DNA of 53,175 bases from positions 1 to 53,175 of the forward strand of contig NZ_AUEY01000023.1 in assembly GCF_000426225.1 (NCBI RefSeq). The letters run 5' to 3'. The notes beneath the pieces were generated by a model. It searched no databases and was not told where the DNA came from. It saw nothing but the letters and a program-made list of their open reading frames with translations. The position numbers and the translations under genes were made by a program. The stretch comes from Desulforegula conservatrix Mb1Pa. Lineage in GTDB: Bacteria > Desulfobacterota > Desulfobacteria > Desulfobacterales > Desulforegulaceae. Below, piece by piece: positions 33,382 to 41,868 of the stretch; the first letter of the stretch is position 1, and the number at the start of each line of letters is the position of its first letter.

Positions 33382-33956
33382 AATAATCTCCTTGATTTAG
33401 GTAAGTAGTAATTACTTCTGTTTCCAGCCATATGCCACATAAGGTTCTGCAGCATTAAAAGCATCTGTAAAAAGCTGTTCTTGTTATTCTGTTGTATTCT
33501 TTAATCTGAAGACTGAAATAAAAAAAATGTCAGTCAAGTATGTTTATTTAGTTTTGTTGGTTTTACATCAAGTCACGATCAGCAAATAAAGAAACTTTAT
33601 ATAATACTGATGATTTGATCGGGGTGTTTCTGGTTGTGATTATAAATTAGCCCAACGAATTTTAAAAATTCACCAATTTATTTTTTTGAATAAAATAAGA
33701 AATACAAATATACAGAATGTTTCTGAAGAATCAAAATTCCATTTCAGTGTATTCATAATGGATAAAAGTATATACATAATACAGATTCAGTCATGGTAGT
33801 CAATTTAAAAAACGCATTTAAAAAACGCGGTTCATTAAAATGCAGTGTCCGGTTATATTGAAAGATAACTCATCGGTTTGTCCACAGCGTCACAAATTAA
33901 AGCATATTATCCATCAGTTAAAAAAGGTGCCGAAAAGTGAGGGTGAAAATATAAAA
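33382..33956. promoter_or_regulatory. Divergent control region of the RiPP locus
   Basis: Very AT-rich. It must drive the precursor operon leftward and the SPASM radical SAM gene rightward. A TATAAT sits at 33600-33605 (plus strand) within an AT palindrome (CTTTATATAATA), but no convincing -35 box is at the right distance. A minus-strand TTGACT occurs near 33530. No regulator gene is encoded in the RiPP locus. If the radical SAM gene starts at 33840 instead of 33957, the region is 458 bp. Confidence 0.4.
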
Positions 33957-35045
33957 ATGCATAGAACCTTTGAAGATCTTAAAATGGATCACAATTTTAA
34001 AAATTATATAAACAGCTTTTTTATGGCAAAAGCTGTTGACTATAAAAAACGGCATATACTTGAGATAGAACTAACAAATCAATGTTCCATTGGGTGTTTC
34101 TACTGCGGCGCCACAACAGACTGCAATCCTGTTTTTCTGGATTTTGAATCTCTTTGTAATACAATCAGGCAGTTCTCCGAAAGCCGGATCAATAACTCCA
34201 TTATTCCACAATTCTCTTTTACTGGCGGTGACCCTTTGGAGTATCCTTATTTTGAAAATCTTATGATATTCCTTCGTGATAATAATTCTAACTTCAGCCT
34301 GAAATTAAATCCATCCACAATTACTGAACCAGTCTATGAAATGATTTCAAACGCAGCCTGCGAGTCAGTCAAGTTGACTTTTATGGGTATTCGAAGTCAG
34401 GCAAAATACAGAAAAAAAGACTCTCCTGAAATATTAAGCCATGTAACAAGGCAGTTTCGTAAAAATGGAACTCCTGTTGTGTGGCATTTTTCCATAGGAG
34501 AATTCAACCGGGCAGATCTGCTTGATTCCCTTGGTTTTGTTTTGGAAAACAAACCTGATGCAGTATCCATTGGAAGGCTTGCAAGGGTTGGGAAGCTGAA
34601 TGAAAAAAATTACCCTGTTGATATTCAGCCTGGGGATTTCAGGGAATTTTTGAAGCAGATGCTGCTTTTTCTTTACAACAATAAAAGGCATGGTTTAAAT
34701 CTTGTCTTCAAGGAAAAGCTGTGGGTGCCTTTTCTTTGCGAGGAGGGGCTTATTGAAACAGAAGATTTGTTTAAACCAGGCGCAAGATTGGGATGTGACG
34801 CAATAGAAAGATTGCTGGTTTTGACATACTCCGGTGACTTGATAGGCTGCGGCCTTCTTCCTGAACCTGTTCTGTCAAAAATGGTTGATAATGATTTTTA
34901 TAATTATATCAGCTCAATAAATCATAAATACGAACTTTCAGAAAATGATCCCTGCTCACAATGCAGATATCTGAATGTATGCAGGGGATGCCGCGGTGTA
35001 GCAGGAGGATCTACAGAAAATAAAGACCCCCAGTGCTGGCTCTAA
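33957..35045 (+). CDS. Radical SAM protein with SPASM-type C-terminal cysteines
   Basis: The radical SAM motif is CSIGCFYC (C43-x3-C47-x2-C50 from this start), after LEIELTNQ. The SAM-binding glycine-rich stretch is FSFTGGDPLEYPYF. The C-terminus holds GCDAIERLLVL..GDLIGCG, then CSQCRYLNVCRGCRG and a final Cys, the pattern of a SPASM/twitch domain that holds auxiliary Fe-S clusters. SPASM enzymes modify peptides (thioether, C-C or C-O links, epimerisation). The frame is open to ATG 33840, which has no Shine-Dalgarno; ATG 33957 has GTGAGGG upstream. It is divergent from the precursors and overlaps the next gene's end by 4 bp (convergent). Confidence 0.85.
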   Translation: MHRTFEDLKMDHNFKNYINSFFMAKAVDYKKRHILEIELTNQCSIGCFYCGATTDCNPVFLDFESLCNTIRQFSESRINNSIIPQFSFTGGDPLEYPYFENLMIFLRDNNSNFSLKLNPSTITEPVYEMISNAACESVKLTFMGIRSQAKYRKKDSPEILSHVTRQFRKNGTPVVWHFSIGEFNRADLLDSLGFVLENKPDAVSIGRLARVGKLNEKNYPVDIQPGDFREFLKQMLLFLYNNKRHGLNLVFKEKLWVPFLCEEGLIETEDLFKPGARLGCDAIERLLVLTYSGDLIGCGLLPEPVLSKMVDNDFYNYISSINHKYELSENDPCSQCRYLNVCRGCRGVAGGSTENKDPQCWL

Positions 35046-36727
35046 TAAAAGCCATGCATGGCATTCAGTCTGTCAATGGTCTCTTTGCGTATTTTATTAT
35101 AATATCCATAATACTCCATAAGTTGCTCTCTGGATATATCATTGTCGTTATTACTATTTTTTGATCTCATGTTGATAGAATGCTCAAGAACTGCAATTTC
35201 AGTTTCTTTTTCATTTTGCCCAAAGTTTTGATTAAAAAGTCTGAAAGAATCAATCAGCGATTGGTTTGAAGCACCGGAGAAGTTCCAGTTTTTCAGATTG
35301 TTATTCCATACTGAAAAAATATTCTTCCAGTCACAGTCATTATGGCTATTGAGAGTGTAAACAGTTAGTGGATAATCTGTAATAAGCGTATGCCAGAATT
35401 GAACAAATTGATTGTAGATTAAAATATCATAATGCCGGTTTTCCAGCGTATATAGATGATTCAGATAAACCTTTTTGTATTCTTCGGGTTTAAAACCAGA
35501 ATGTATCAATTCCTTGTAATATCTTGATGAATCATTGAATAGATAATCAGATAAAGGTGCGGCATCACCAACCGGAGTTTTTGATTCAGGACTCAGCATA
35601 CTGATATAAACATTTACACCCAGATATCGCAAAGTATTCATTAGATCCAGAGACGCGTGTAAATCATCAAGATTTTCTTCCGGAAAACCATACATCAGAT
35701 TAGCGTTGACCATAATTCTATTTTTTTGAAGTTTCAGGATGGATGAAAATATTTTTTTTAATGGCAGATTTTTATTGATTATTTTCTGCATACGAGCTGA
35801 CCCTGTTTCTATCCCGAGGTAAACATAAAAGCATCCTGTACTTTTGAGAAGCTCGAGATTTTTGTCTGTTATAAGATCTGCTCTGCCTGCAAAGCCGTAT
35901 TTAAATTTTAACCCTGTTTCCTGAACTCTTGAATCAAGTTCGGTTAAAACTTCTGGCTTCATAAGAAAATTATCATGCTCGAGATGAAAAACAGGCTGGT
36001 TTATACCTTCTCTTTTATACTGACTGCAAATATGTTCTATTTCAGAAAACAGTCTTTTTCCTGATTTATATCTGGGTTTGAATTTCCAGATAAAACAGGA
36101 TGAGCAGTAATAGCAGTGGAAAGAACAACCTCGTCCTGCTTCCAGGTTAATCACAGGACTTCTGAAATCAGTCGGCGTTATATCTATCATTGGAAGAATA
36201 TCAAGATTATCTATAAGAGGGGCACTGTCCGTGGACTTGATGACTCCGTCTATGTCCCTGTACGAAATATTTTGAATATTTCCAATATCTGCCAGTACTG
36301 AAGACAAAAGTGTATTCACAAGCGGTTCGATAATCAATTCGCCTTCAAATCTGCAGGCAATATCGATACAGTCATAATCTTTTAGAATCTGTTCTGAAGA
36401 AAGTGTGGAAAGCGGGCCTCCAATAATGGTAATAGATCTGCTGTCTGATTGTTTGAGATATTTGCAAGTACTTATTACCCATGGAAAAGATGTGTTCCAA
36501 AGCGTAAAAGCATATATTTTTGCTTCTGCAGAGCCTATTATATTGTAAATATTTTCCATTGAATCATGATTAAATTCAAGCTCTCCGGTTATAAAGAGCT
36601 TCTGAATATCAATAAATCCAGTTTTATACCCAGCGTCCCTGATTATTGTGTAAAGATTTCTAAGGCCTAGAGGTATAAAATCTTCCCGGCCATGATTCGG
36701 AGGGTTTATAAACAAAATATCATACAT
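35042..36727 (-). CDS. B12-binding-type radical SAM protein
   Basis: The 561-residue protein has an N-terminal cobalamin-binding-like domain (ILFINPPNHGREDFIPLGLR, TIIGGPLSTLSSEQIL, CRFEGELIIEPLV). The radical SAM core has CSFHCYYC (C201, C205, C208, with an extra C211), YVYLGIETGSARMQKIINKN and NANLMYGFPEENLDDL. The tail (about 430-561) is helical. Enzymes of this type often transfer methyl groups or rearrange carbon skeletons. It is convergent with the SPASM gene. A palindromic repeat lies in its upstream region, separating it from the rightward radical SAM gene at 37002. Confidence 0.85.
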   Translation of the reverse strand: MYDILFINPPNHGREDFIPLGLRNLYTIIRDAGYKTGFIDIQKLFITGELEFNHDSMENIYNIIGSAEAKIYAFTLWNTSFPWVISTCKYLKQSDSRSITIIGGPLSTLSSEQILKDYDCIDIACRFEGELIIEPLVNTLLSSVLADIGNIQNISYRDIDGVIKSTDSAPLIDNLDILPMIDITPTDFRSPVINLEAGRGCSFHCYYCSSCFIWKFKPRYKSGKRLFSEIEHICSQYKREGINQPVFHLEHDNFLMKPEVLTELDSRVQETGLKFKYGFAGRADLITDKNLELLKSTGCFYVYLGIETGSARMQKIINKNLPLKKIFSSILKLQKNRIMVNANLMYGFPEENLDDLHASLDLMNTLRYLGVNVYISMLSPESKTPVGDAAPLSDYLFNDSSRYYKELIHSGFKPEEYKKVYLNHLYTLENRHYDILIYNQFVQFWHTLITDYPLTVYTLNSHNDCDWKNIFSVWNNNLKNWNFSGASNQSLIDSFRLFNQNFGQNEKETEIAVLEHSINMRSKNSNNDNDISREQLMEYYGYYNKIRKETIDRLNAMHGFY

Positions 36728-36781
36728 CTTGCGGTTCTTCCCTGTTTTCGTTTAAATATTCTTGACGCTTCCAGTTAATTT

Positions 36782-36915
36782 TGATGGTCTCGCAAAAAAT
36801 CAGAAAAAGGTTTTAGCGGCATGCCGGACTTGATCCGGCATCCAGTATTTGAAGATATTTCTGGATGCCGGGCTTCGCCGGAATGACTGAAATCAGACTT
36901 TTTGCGACTTTGTCA
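36782..36915. repeat. Palindromic MITE-like repeat, copy H, inside the RiPP locus
   Basis: A well-kept inverted-orientation copy: TGATGGTCTCGCAAAAAATC at the left, CAGACTTTTTGCGACTTTGTCA at the right. It lies between the divergent radical SAM genes starting at 36727 (leftward) and 37002 (rightward), so it sits in their shared promoter region. Confidence 0.75.
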
Positions 36916-37001
36916 ATTTTTGTTCGGGTGTTAGGCTGTAAAACAGAACACAGACTTTCATTTCTTATGGTTTTCAGACTAAAATACAAAAGGTTCAATT
37001 C

Positions 37002-38525
37002 ATGGATAAAAAAAAATGCCGGGTTCTGCTTTTTCACTCTCTGTCTGCAAGGGACAGCTATTCGGATTCTGATTTCAGAATAGCACCCATCGGGCTTTTC
37101 TTCATAGCAGGAGCATTGAGGGAACATGGATTTGAACCGTTGATTATTCCAGTACTATTGCCGGTGTTTCTTGAAGATTCTGCAATATCAGCTGACTATA
37201 AAAAAGAGCTGCGAAAAAAAATCCATAATTTTAATCCTCAATATATAGGATATTCTTTCAGAAATCTTTACAATTTTGGTCCGCCTGTCATTAAAACCAA
37301 TACATTAGTTGATTTTTTCTGCATTTCTCAGGATCTTCCTGTCATAGACTTTCTAAAAAACTGTTCCGGGGCTCCCGTCATAGCCGGAGGCTCAGGGTTT
37401 TCGCTTGCACCTGAATTTTACATGACATACCTCAATCTTGATTATGGTATCCAGGGAGAAGGTGAACATTCAATGGTCATGCTTCTTGAGAAACTGAATC
37501 AAGGTGAGGAAGTTGATTCAGTTCCGGGGCTTGTTTTCAGGAGAGACAGTATAATTCACAAAAATGACAGAAAAAATTGTGATAATGACAGCTTATGGAA
37601 AATGGACGTCTCATGCCTTGATAATCTCACTGAAATTTACCATGATAATGGAGGTTATGGTTCCATACAAACCAAAAGGGGGTGTTCTTTTAATTGCTCC
37701 TATTGTGTTTATCCATACCTCGAAGGTCAAAAATACAGGTTGAGGCCTGTTTCCCAGATAGTTTCTGAGATCAGGACATATCTTCAGGATTATAAAATAC
37801 AGCATATATATTTTGTGGATTCTGTTTTTTCAAGTCCTACAGATCATTCCATCGCCATTGTTGATGCAATCATTGAAAGCAGGCTTGATATAAAGTGGTA
37901 TGCTTATGTAAATCCTTCTGGATTAACAGAGGCGTTGCTTCAAAAGTACAGGGGATCAGGATGCGCAGGTCTGGTACTGACGCTTGAAAGCGGGAGTGAC
38001 AAAGTTCTGAAATATCTAAAAAAAGGTTTTACGACAAAAGACTCGGTAATTGCCATAGAAAATCTTGTTAATGCTAAAATACCATTTGAAGTGTCCATGT
38101 TGACAGGAAGCCCTGAAGAGACAGAAAATACGCTGAACGAAACGTTGCTATTCTGCCATGATTATTTAAAAAATATTCCTGTCACATTTACCCCTGGTGT
38201 ATGGATGCATCCAGTCTCATCAATTTTTTCTGATTTTCACAATACAAGCAATCAGGATGTAGATGTCTTGTCCAGACTGATACTTTCAAATGATTTTAAA
38301 ACTCACAACGAACTGCATTATTTTTTTACAAAACAGAAAAACAGGCTTGGGCTAATTCAAGCGTTCAGTGAAGCAGTTGATAAAGAACCCATGTGGTTTA
38401 TTATAGGTAAAGATATTGTTCCTGACTATCACGCAGGTGTCATGAAATTCCCAAATAATGACAAAATAGAAAGATATTGCAGGCCCTGGTATTCAGCCAT
38501 TTTGAGAGATACAGGTTCTAACTGA
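37002..38525 (+). CDS. B12-binding-type radical SAM protein
   Basis: The 507-residue protein begins CRVLLFHSLSARDSY and IAPIGLFFIAGALREHGFEP, a cobalamin-binding-like fold with VIAGGSGFSLAPEF and GIQGEGEHSMVMLLEKL. The radical SAM motif is C228-x3-C232-x2-C235 (GCSFNCSYC). LTLESGSDKVLKYLKKGF and MLTGSPEETENTLNETL follow. It has AAAGG 8 nt before the ATG. It is convergent with the U32-like gene and separated from other radical SAM genes by a palindromic repeat. Its precise reaction is unknown. Confidence 0.83.
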   Translation: MDKKKCRVLLFHSLSARDSYSDSDFRIAPIGLFFIAGALREHGFEPLIIPVLLPVFLEDSAISADYKKELRKKIHNFNPQYIGYSFRNLYNFGPPVIKTNTLVDFFCISQDLPVIDFLKNCSGAPVIAGGSGFSLAPEFYMTYLNLDYGIQGEGEHSMVMLLEKLNQGEEVDSVPGLVFRRDSIIHKNDRKNCDNDSLWKMDVSCLDNLTEIYHDNGGYGSIQTKRGCSFNCSYCVYPYLEGQKYRLRPVSQIVSEIRTYLQDYKIQHIYFVDSVFSSPTDHSIAIVDAIIESRLDIKWYAYVNPSGLTEALLQKYRGSGCAGLVLTLESGSDKVLKYLKKGFTTKDSVIAIENLVNAKIPFEVSMLTGSPEETENTLNETLLFCHDYLKNIPVTFTPGVWMHPVSSIFSDFHNTSNQDVDVLSRLILSNDFKTHNELHYFFTKQKNRLGLIQAFSEAVDKEPMWFIIGKDIVPDYHAGVMKFPNNDKIERYCRPWYSAILRDTGSN

Positions 38526-38552
38526 CGCGGATATTATGAGACTCTTTCATAT

Positions 38553-39500
38553 CTACACGAATGAATGAAAAACCTGTGGGCCGGTTTGTTCCTGTTCGAA
38601 AACATAATGGCAGATATCATATATGATACCAATTAATGATGTAGTATAGCGGCCTTGTAATTTAAAATTACGAAAGCCCATTTCATACAGCCTCAGTAAT
38701 TCTTCCATTGTTAAACAGTGGTTGCGTGTTTTTCCAAGCTGGCGTCCTATGGGATAGGCCTTACAGTTTTTTTTCTGATATTCCAGCACTGTATCCATTG
38801 TGATTTCACTGTTTTTATCATGAACCTTTACAAGTATATCATAGTGTTCAGCCTTAAAAGGGCAATGATAAACGCAGCAGCTGTTTACAAGAAATTCTGC
38901 TTTTGACCTATCGAGGTTTTCAAGTAGGTCATAATTTACATTGTCATTTACATCCACGACATAAGAATCAAAATTTGACTCAAGCGATCGGTAATAGGAA
39001 AGATTGCCAGTGCCTTTTTCACAGGTTACCTTTATTATTGATGCCATAAGATGAAGATTCGGATATCTGCCACGGATATACTCGGCCAGAATATCACTGG
39101 CTACAATGATTCCATTTTTCCCGGAATCACATTCACTTATTTTTTCAAGCAGATAATTACATTCAGGATCATCAAGATCATCTTTTGTTATAAATCTGTT
39201 TGAAAATGTTAGCATGCATCCAATATCAAGAGCTTTATAACGATTTATTAATCTGTCGATTTCATCAGGAGTGATATTGAATGAGGGATCAACTCTTCCT
39301 CCGTTCCATTTATAGGAAAGAGGGGCACCATGTACCCATTTAAAAGGATTGACCTTTAAATGGTCACGAATCCTTCTGATAAAATCTGTAATAAATGGAT
39401 CATGAAAAAAAAGACCGGTCAGATTCCATTGAGCCTCTGGGAATAACAAGGGATTAAATATAGCCGAAGAAATATCTGTCGAATTTTTATCAGTCATCAT
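38553..39500 (-). CDS. U32-peptidase-like TIM-barrel protein
   Basis: The roughly 315-residue protein resembles the group of U32-like proteins that accompany radical SAM RiPP genes: NPLLFPEAQWNLTGLFFHDP, WVHGAPLSYKWNGGRVDP, HLMASIIKVTCEKG, VLVNN-type segment FLVNSCCVYHCPFKAEHY, and CKAYPIGRQLGKTRNHC. The clustered Cys (NSCCVYHC, C246, C262) could hold an Fe-S cluster, as in UbiU/UbiV of the U32 family. Three Met codons lie near the start; ATG at 39500 has GGTGG 8 nt upstream. It follows the 608-aa radical SAM gene by 92 bp on the same strand and may work with it. True peptidase activity is unproven. Confidence 0.65.
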   Translation of the reverse strand: MMTDKNSTDISSAIFNPLLFPEAQWNLTGLFFHDPFITDFIRRIRDHLKVNPFKWVHGAPLSYKWNGGRVDPSFNITPDEIDRLINRYKALDIGCMLTFSNRFITKDDLDDPECNYLLEKISECDSGKNGIIVASDILAEYIRGRYPNLHLMASIIKVTCEKGTGNLSYYRSLESNFDSYVVDVNDNVNYDLLENLDRSKAEFLVNSCCVYHCPFKAEHYDILVKVHDKNSEITMDTVLEYQKKNCKAYPIGRQLGKTRNHCLTMEELLRLYEMGFRNFKLQGRYTTSLIGIIYDICHYVFEQEQTGPQVFHSFV

Positions 39501-39592
39501 CGATAAACCACCCATGTGTTAACGTGGTTGAACTCAATATGAAAATAAAGACGGGCCACATTTTTTAAAAAAATCCGCGCTATGAAAGTTTT

Positions 39593-41419
39593 TTACCATG
39601 ATATTTGACCTGTCCTGGGTATTGTTTCAGGATTTGAGAACCATTTCCGCATTGATTGGTAAAAAAAACTGGTATCTGAAACAACAAAATCAGTAGTGTC
39701 TTTCATACTGAAATTTAAGGTTTCATGTATTTCCTGAAAATCTATTCTGCTTATTTTTGAAAATATCTGTTCGATTTTTGTTTTACCTGAATAAAGAGAA
39801 AACAGCCTATAAATTTTTTCAAGGGGCATGCCTTCTGTTTTGAAACAGTATATATTGTGATCCAGATCAAGATCTTTTCTTTTGCTTAGTTCTGAAATGC
39901 CAAATGCTTCGGGATTATCCCATATTGCTGATCCGGTTTTAACTGTAAACTGTGAATATACAAAAGAGGCAAGTTTCTTTTTTTCAACTAATTGACTTAA
40001 ATACCTAAAACCATTTTCAGCTTCATCTTCACGCTCACCTGGAAAACCTATCATCATATACGCTCCGATTGGAAGAATAGGCTCCATTTCATCAAAAAAA
40101 TCCTTAATCTGCCCGAAAGTTATACCCTTGCCCATTTTTTTAAGAATTCTATCCGATGTCGATTCGATTCCAATGTAAATCTGACTGCATCCAGCCTGTT
40201 TATATAGTCGGCAGCGTTCTTTTGTTAGCTTTTTTGTCAGTCTGGTATGGAAAGTCCATGAAATTGAGATGCCAAGCTCAATGATTTTTTTTGACAGATA
40301 ATCCAGAACTGTTAATGGTGAGGCCTCGTCCGAAAACATAAAATTACGGATACCTGTATCATGATATACTTTTAGCAATTGTCCCAGTGCTATTTCAGGA
40401 TCAATCTGTTCATAGTATGACTCGAAAGAAGAGCAGAAAGTGCATTTTCCCCATGAACAGCCTTTTGTCAGTCGAATGGGAACGGTCATGTTAGCCCTGG
40501 ATTTTATAAAACTGTCAAGATCTATGACATTGTAATCGGGCGCTGCCGAATTATTGATGTGGATTTTTTCAGGAGGCATAGTATGGAATATTTTATTGCC
40601 TTCATTGAATGCAATTCCAGGAACATCTTGGAGAGAGCCATTGTTTTTTAAAACGCCCACCAATGATTTGAGTGTTAATTCACCTTCAAAATATGCAAAG
40701 GCATCTACGATTGAAAACAATCTGTTATCAGGAAGATTTCTGAAATAGTGAGCGATAGATGGCCCTCCCATGATTATAAAAGCACGCGGGTTTTTCTTTT
40801 TTATATGAGCAGCGCATTGAAAGGCCTTTATTATCTGGTCGTGAAAAGTAACTGAAATTCCCCAAACAGGGGAATCATGCGCTTCCATTATGGAATCAAT
40901 GTTTTGATAGATTATATCAAGAATCAGATTACTGTCTGACAGGCTATCAAAAATTTCTGAAACAGAAAAACTTTCAAACAAAGGGTTGACGGCAAATTGA
41001 GGCACTGTGACTATCATTTCAGGAAAACTTAAGGCGCTTGAAGCTGTTATTAATAGTTTGTTAAAGCAAACCTTTTTAAAATCATCATGGGAATAATCAC
41101 CATCTACAAAATTATTTAGTTCCTTGCCGTGGCATGAAAGCTGAAACAGTAAGGTAGAAAACATCCTGTATTCAACGGCTTCCGCAAAATTTAAATTTTC
41201 TCTGCAGTTAAGCTCTACAAATCTTTTTTTTGTATGGTCAATGCCTCTACGGACAATCTCAGGTTTGGCAAGCTCTTTGTAAAGTGCGGCATCGAGATCC
41301 ATAGACAGAACATTAATATTTTCTTTCTCAAGATAGGAATGAAGAACAGGAACGCTTATATAAGGATTTCCCATGGTGCTGTAAGGTGGATTAATGAGGA
41401 TGACATCGTGACTGCTCAT
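39593..41419 (-). CDS. B12-binding-type radical SAM protein, paralogue of the 570-aa protein
   Basis: The 608-residue protein begins VILINPPYSTMGNPYISVPV, mirroring VLLIHPPF..PYISTAV of the protein at 26440-28152. The radical SAM motif is the same spaced variant, C321-x4-C326-x2-C329 (GCSWGKCTFC). YIGIESTSDRILKKMGKG and MIGFPGEREDEAENGFRYL follow. The two proteins align along their length, so they are duplicates and may act on the two cores, or on different residues of one. It is first in a short leftward pair with the U32-like gene. No Shine-Dalgarno of note was identified. Confidence 0.85.
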   Translation of the reverse strand: MSSHDVILINPPYSTMGNPYISVPVLHSYLEKENINVLSMDLDAALYKELAKPEIVRRGIDHTKKRFVELNCRENLNFAEAVEYRMFSTLLFQLSCHGKELNNFVDGDYSHDDFKKVCFNKLLITASSALSFPEMIVTVPQFAVNPLFESFSVSEIFDSLSDSNLILDIIYQNIDSIMEAHDSPVWGISVTFHDQIIKAFQCAAHIKKKNPRAFIIMGGPSIAHYFRNLPDNRLFSIVDAFAYFEGELTLKSLVGVLKNNGSLQDVPGIAFNEGNKIFHTMPPEKIHINNSAAPDYNVIDLDSFIKSRANMTVPIRLTKGCSWGKCTFCSSFESYYEQIDPEIALGQLLKVYHDTGIRNFMFSDEASPLTVLDYLSKKIIELGISISWTFHTRLTKKLTKERCRLYKQAGCSQIYIGIESTSDRILKKMGKGITFGQIKDFFDEMEPILPIGAYMMIGFPGEREDEAENGFRYLSQLVEKKKLASFVYSQFTVKTGSAIWDNPEAFGISELSKRKDLDLDHNIYCFKTEGMPLEKIYRLFSLYSGKTKIEQIFSKISRIDFQEIHETLNFSMKDTTDFVVSDTSFFYQSMRKWFSNPETIPRTGQISW

Positions 41420-41868
41420 TGTTATACGGTCCTTTTTAGATGTGCCAAAAAATATCTAAAGAATGCAGATTTTGTGTGTGAGGCATTGACAGGTCTGAAT
41501 AACAGGATTAATCATAATTATTAATATTATTTCTATAGGTACGATATATCAGTCTTGGAATCAATTTTTTTCTTTAGTAGGTAAATGAGTCGCTGATCTT
41601 ATTTTATAATCTTGCTTAATTTTGACCTGATGTGTTATCTCTAACTAAAAATGAATGAAACTCTTAAATGTCGCCTTCTTGCAGAAATGTTCATTTTATC
41701 AATAGTGCCTCAAAAAATACAACATTACTGTATTCTACTAAAAATACAGAATATGTTGTTCTAAAATATTAACTCCAAAACAGTTTCATCAATCAATATT
41801 CTTAAAGTTAGTCTTATTAAAAATAAGCCCCAAATCATTACCTCCATGATAAATGCAAGGAGATTAAA
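41420..41868. promoter_or_regulatory. AT-rich region between the modification and export genes
   Basis: This 449 bp divergent interval serves the leftward radical SAM gene and the rightward tolC gene. An imperfect inverted repeat at 41719-41759, ACAACAT..CTGTATT and AATACAG..ATGTTGT, with an 8-base loop, sits 110 bp before tolC. It could be an operator or leader hairpin. No other gene or T-tract terminator was found. Confidence 0.45.

Noticed and set aside
33382-33956. Canonical sigma-70 promoter for the precursor operon
   Set aside because: AT-rich sequence gives isolated TTGACT and TATAAT matches, but none pair at 16-18 bp spacing on the same strand.
36813-37127. 104 aa open frame across the palindromic repeat at 36782
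   Set aside because: It runs through the repeat and the antisense start of the radical SAM gene. A similar frame occurs across copy G (24603-24830), so it is a property of the repeat.
32758-41419. Lanthipeptide or lasso peptide cluster
   Set aside because: No LanB/LanM/LanKC dehydratase, cyclase, or lasso cyclase (asparagine-synthetase-like) is present. The enzymes are YcaO/TfuA and radical SAM.
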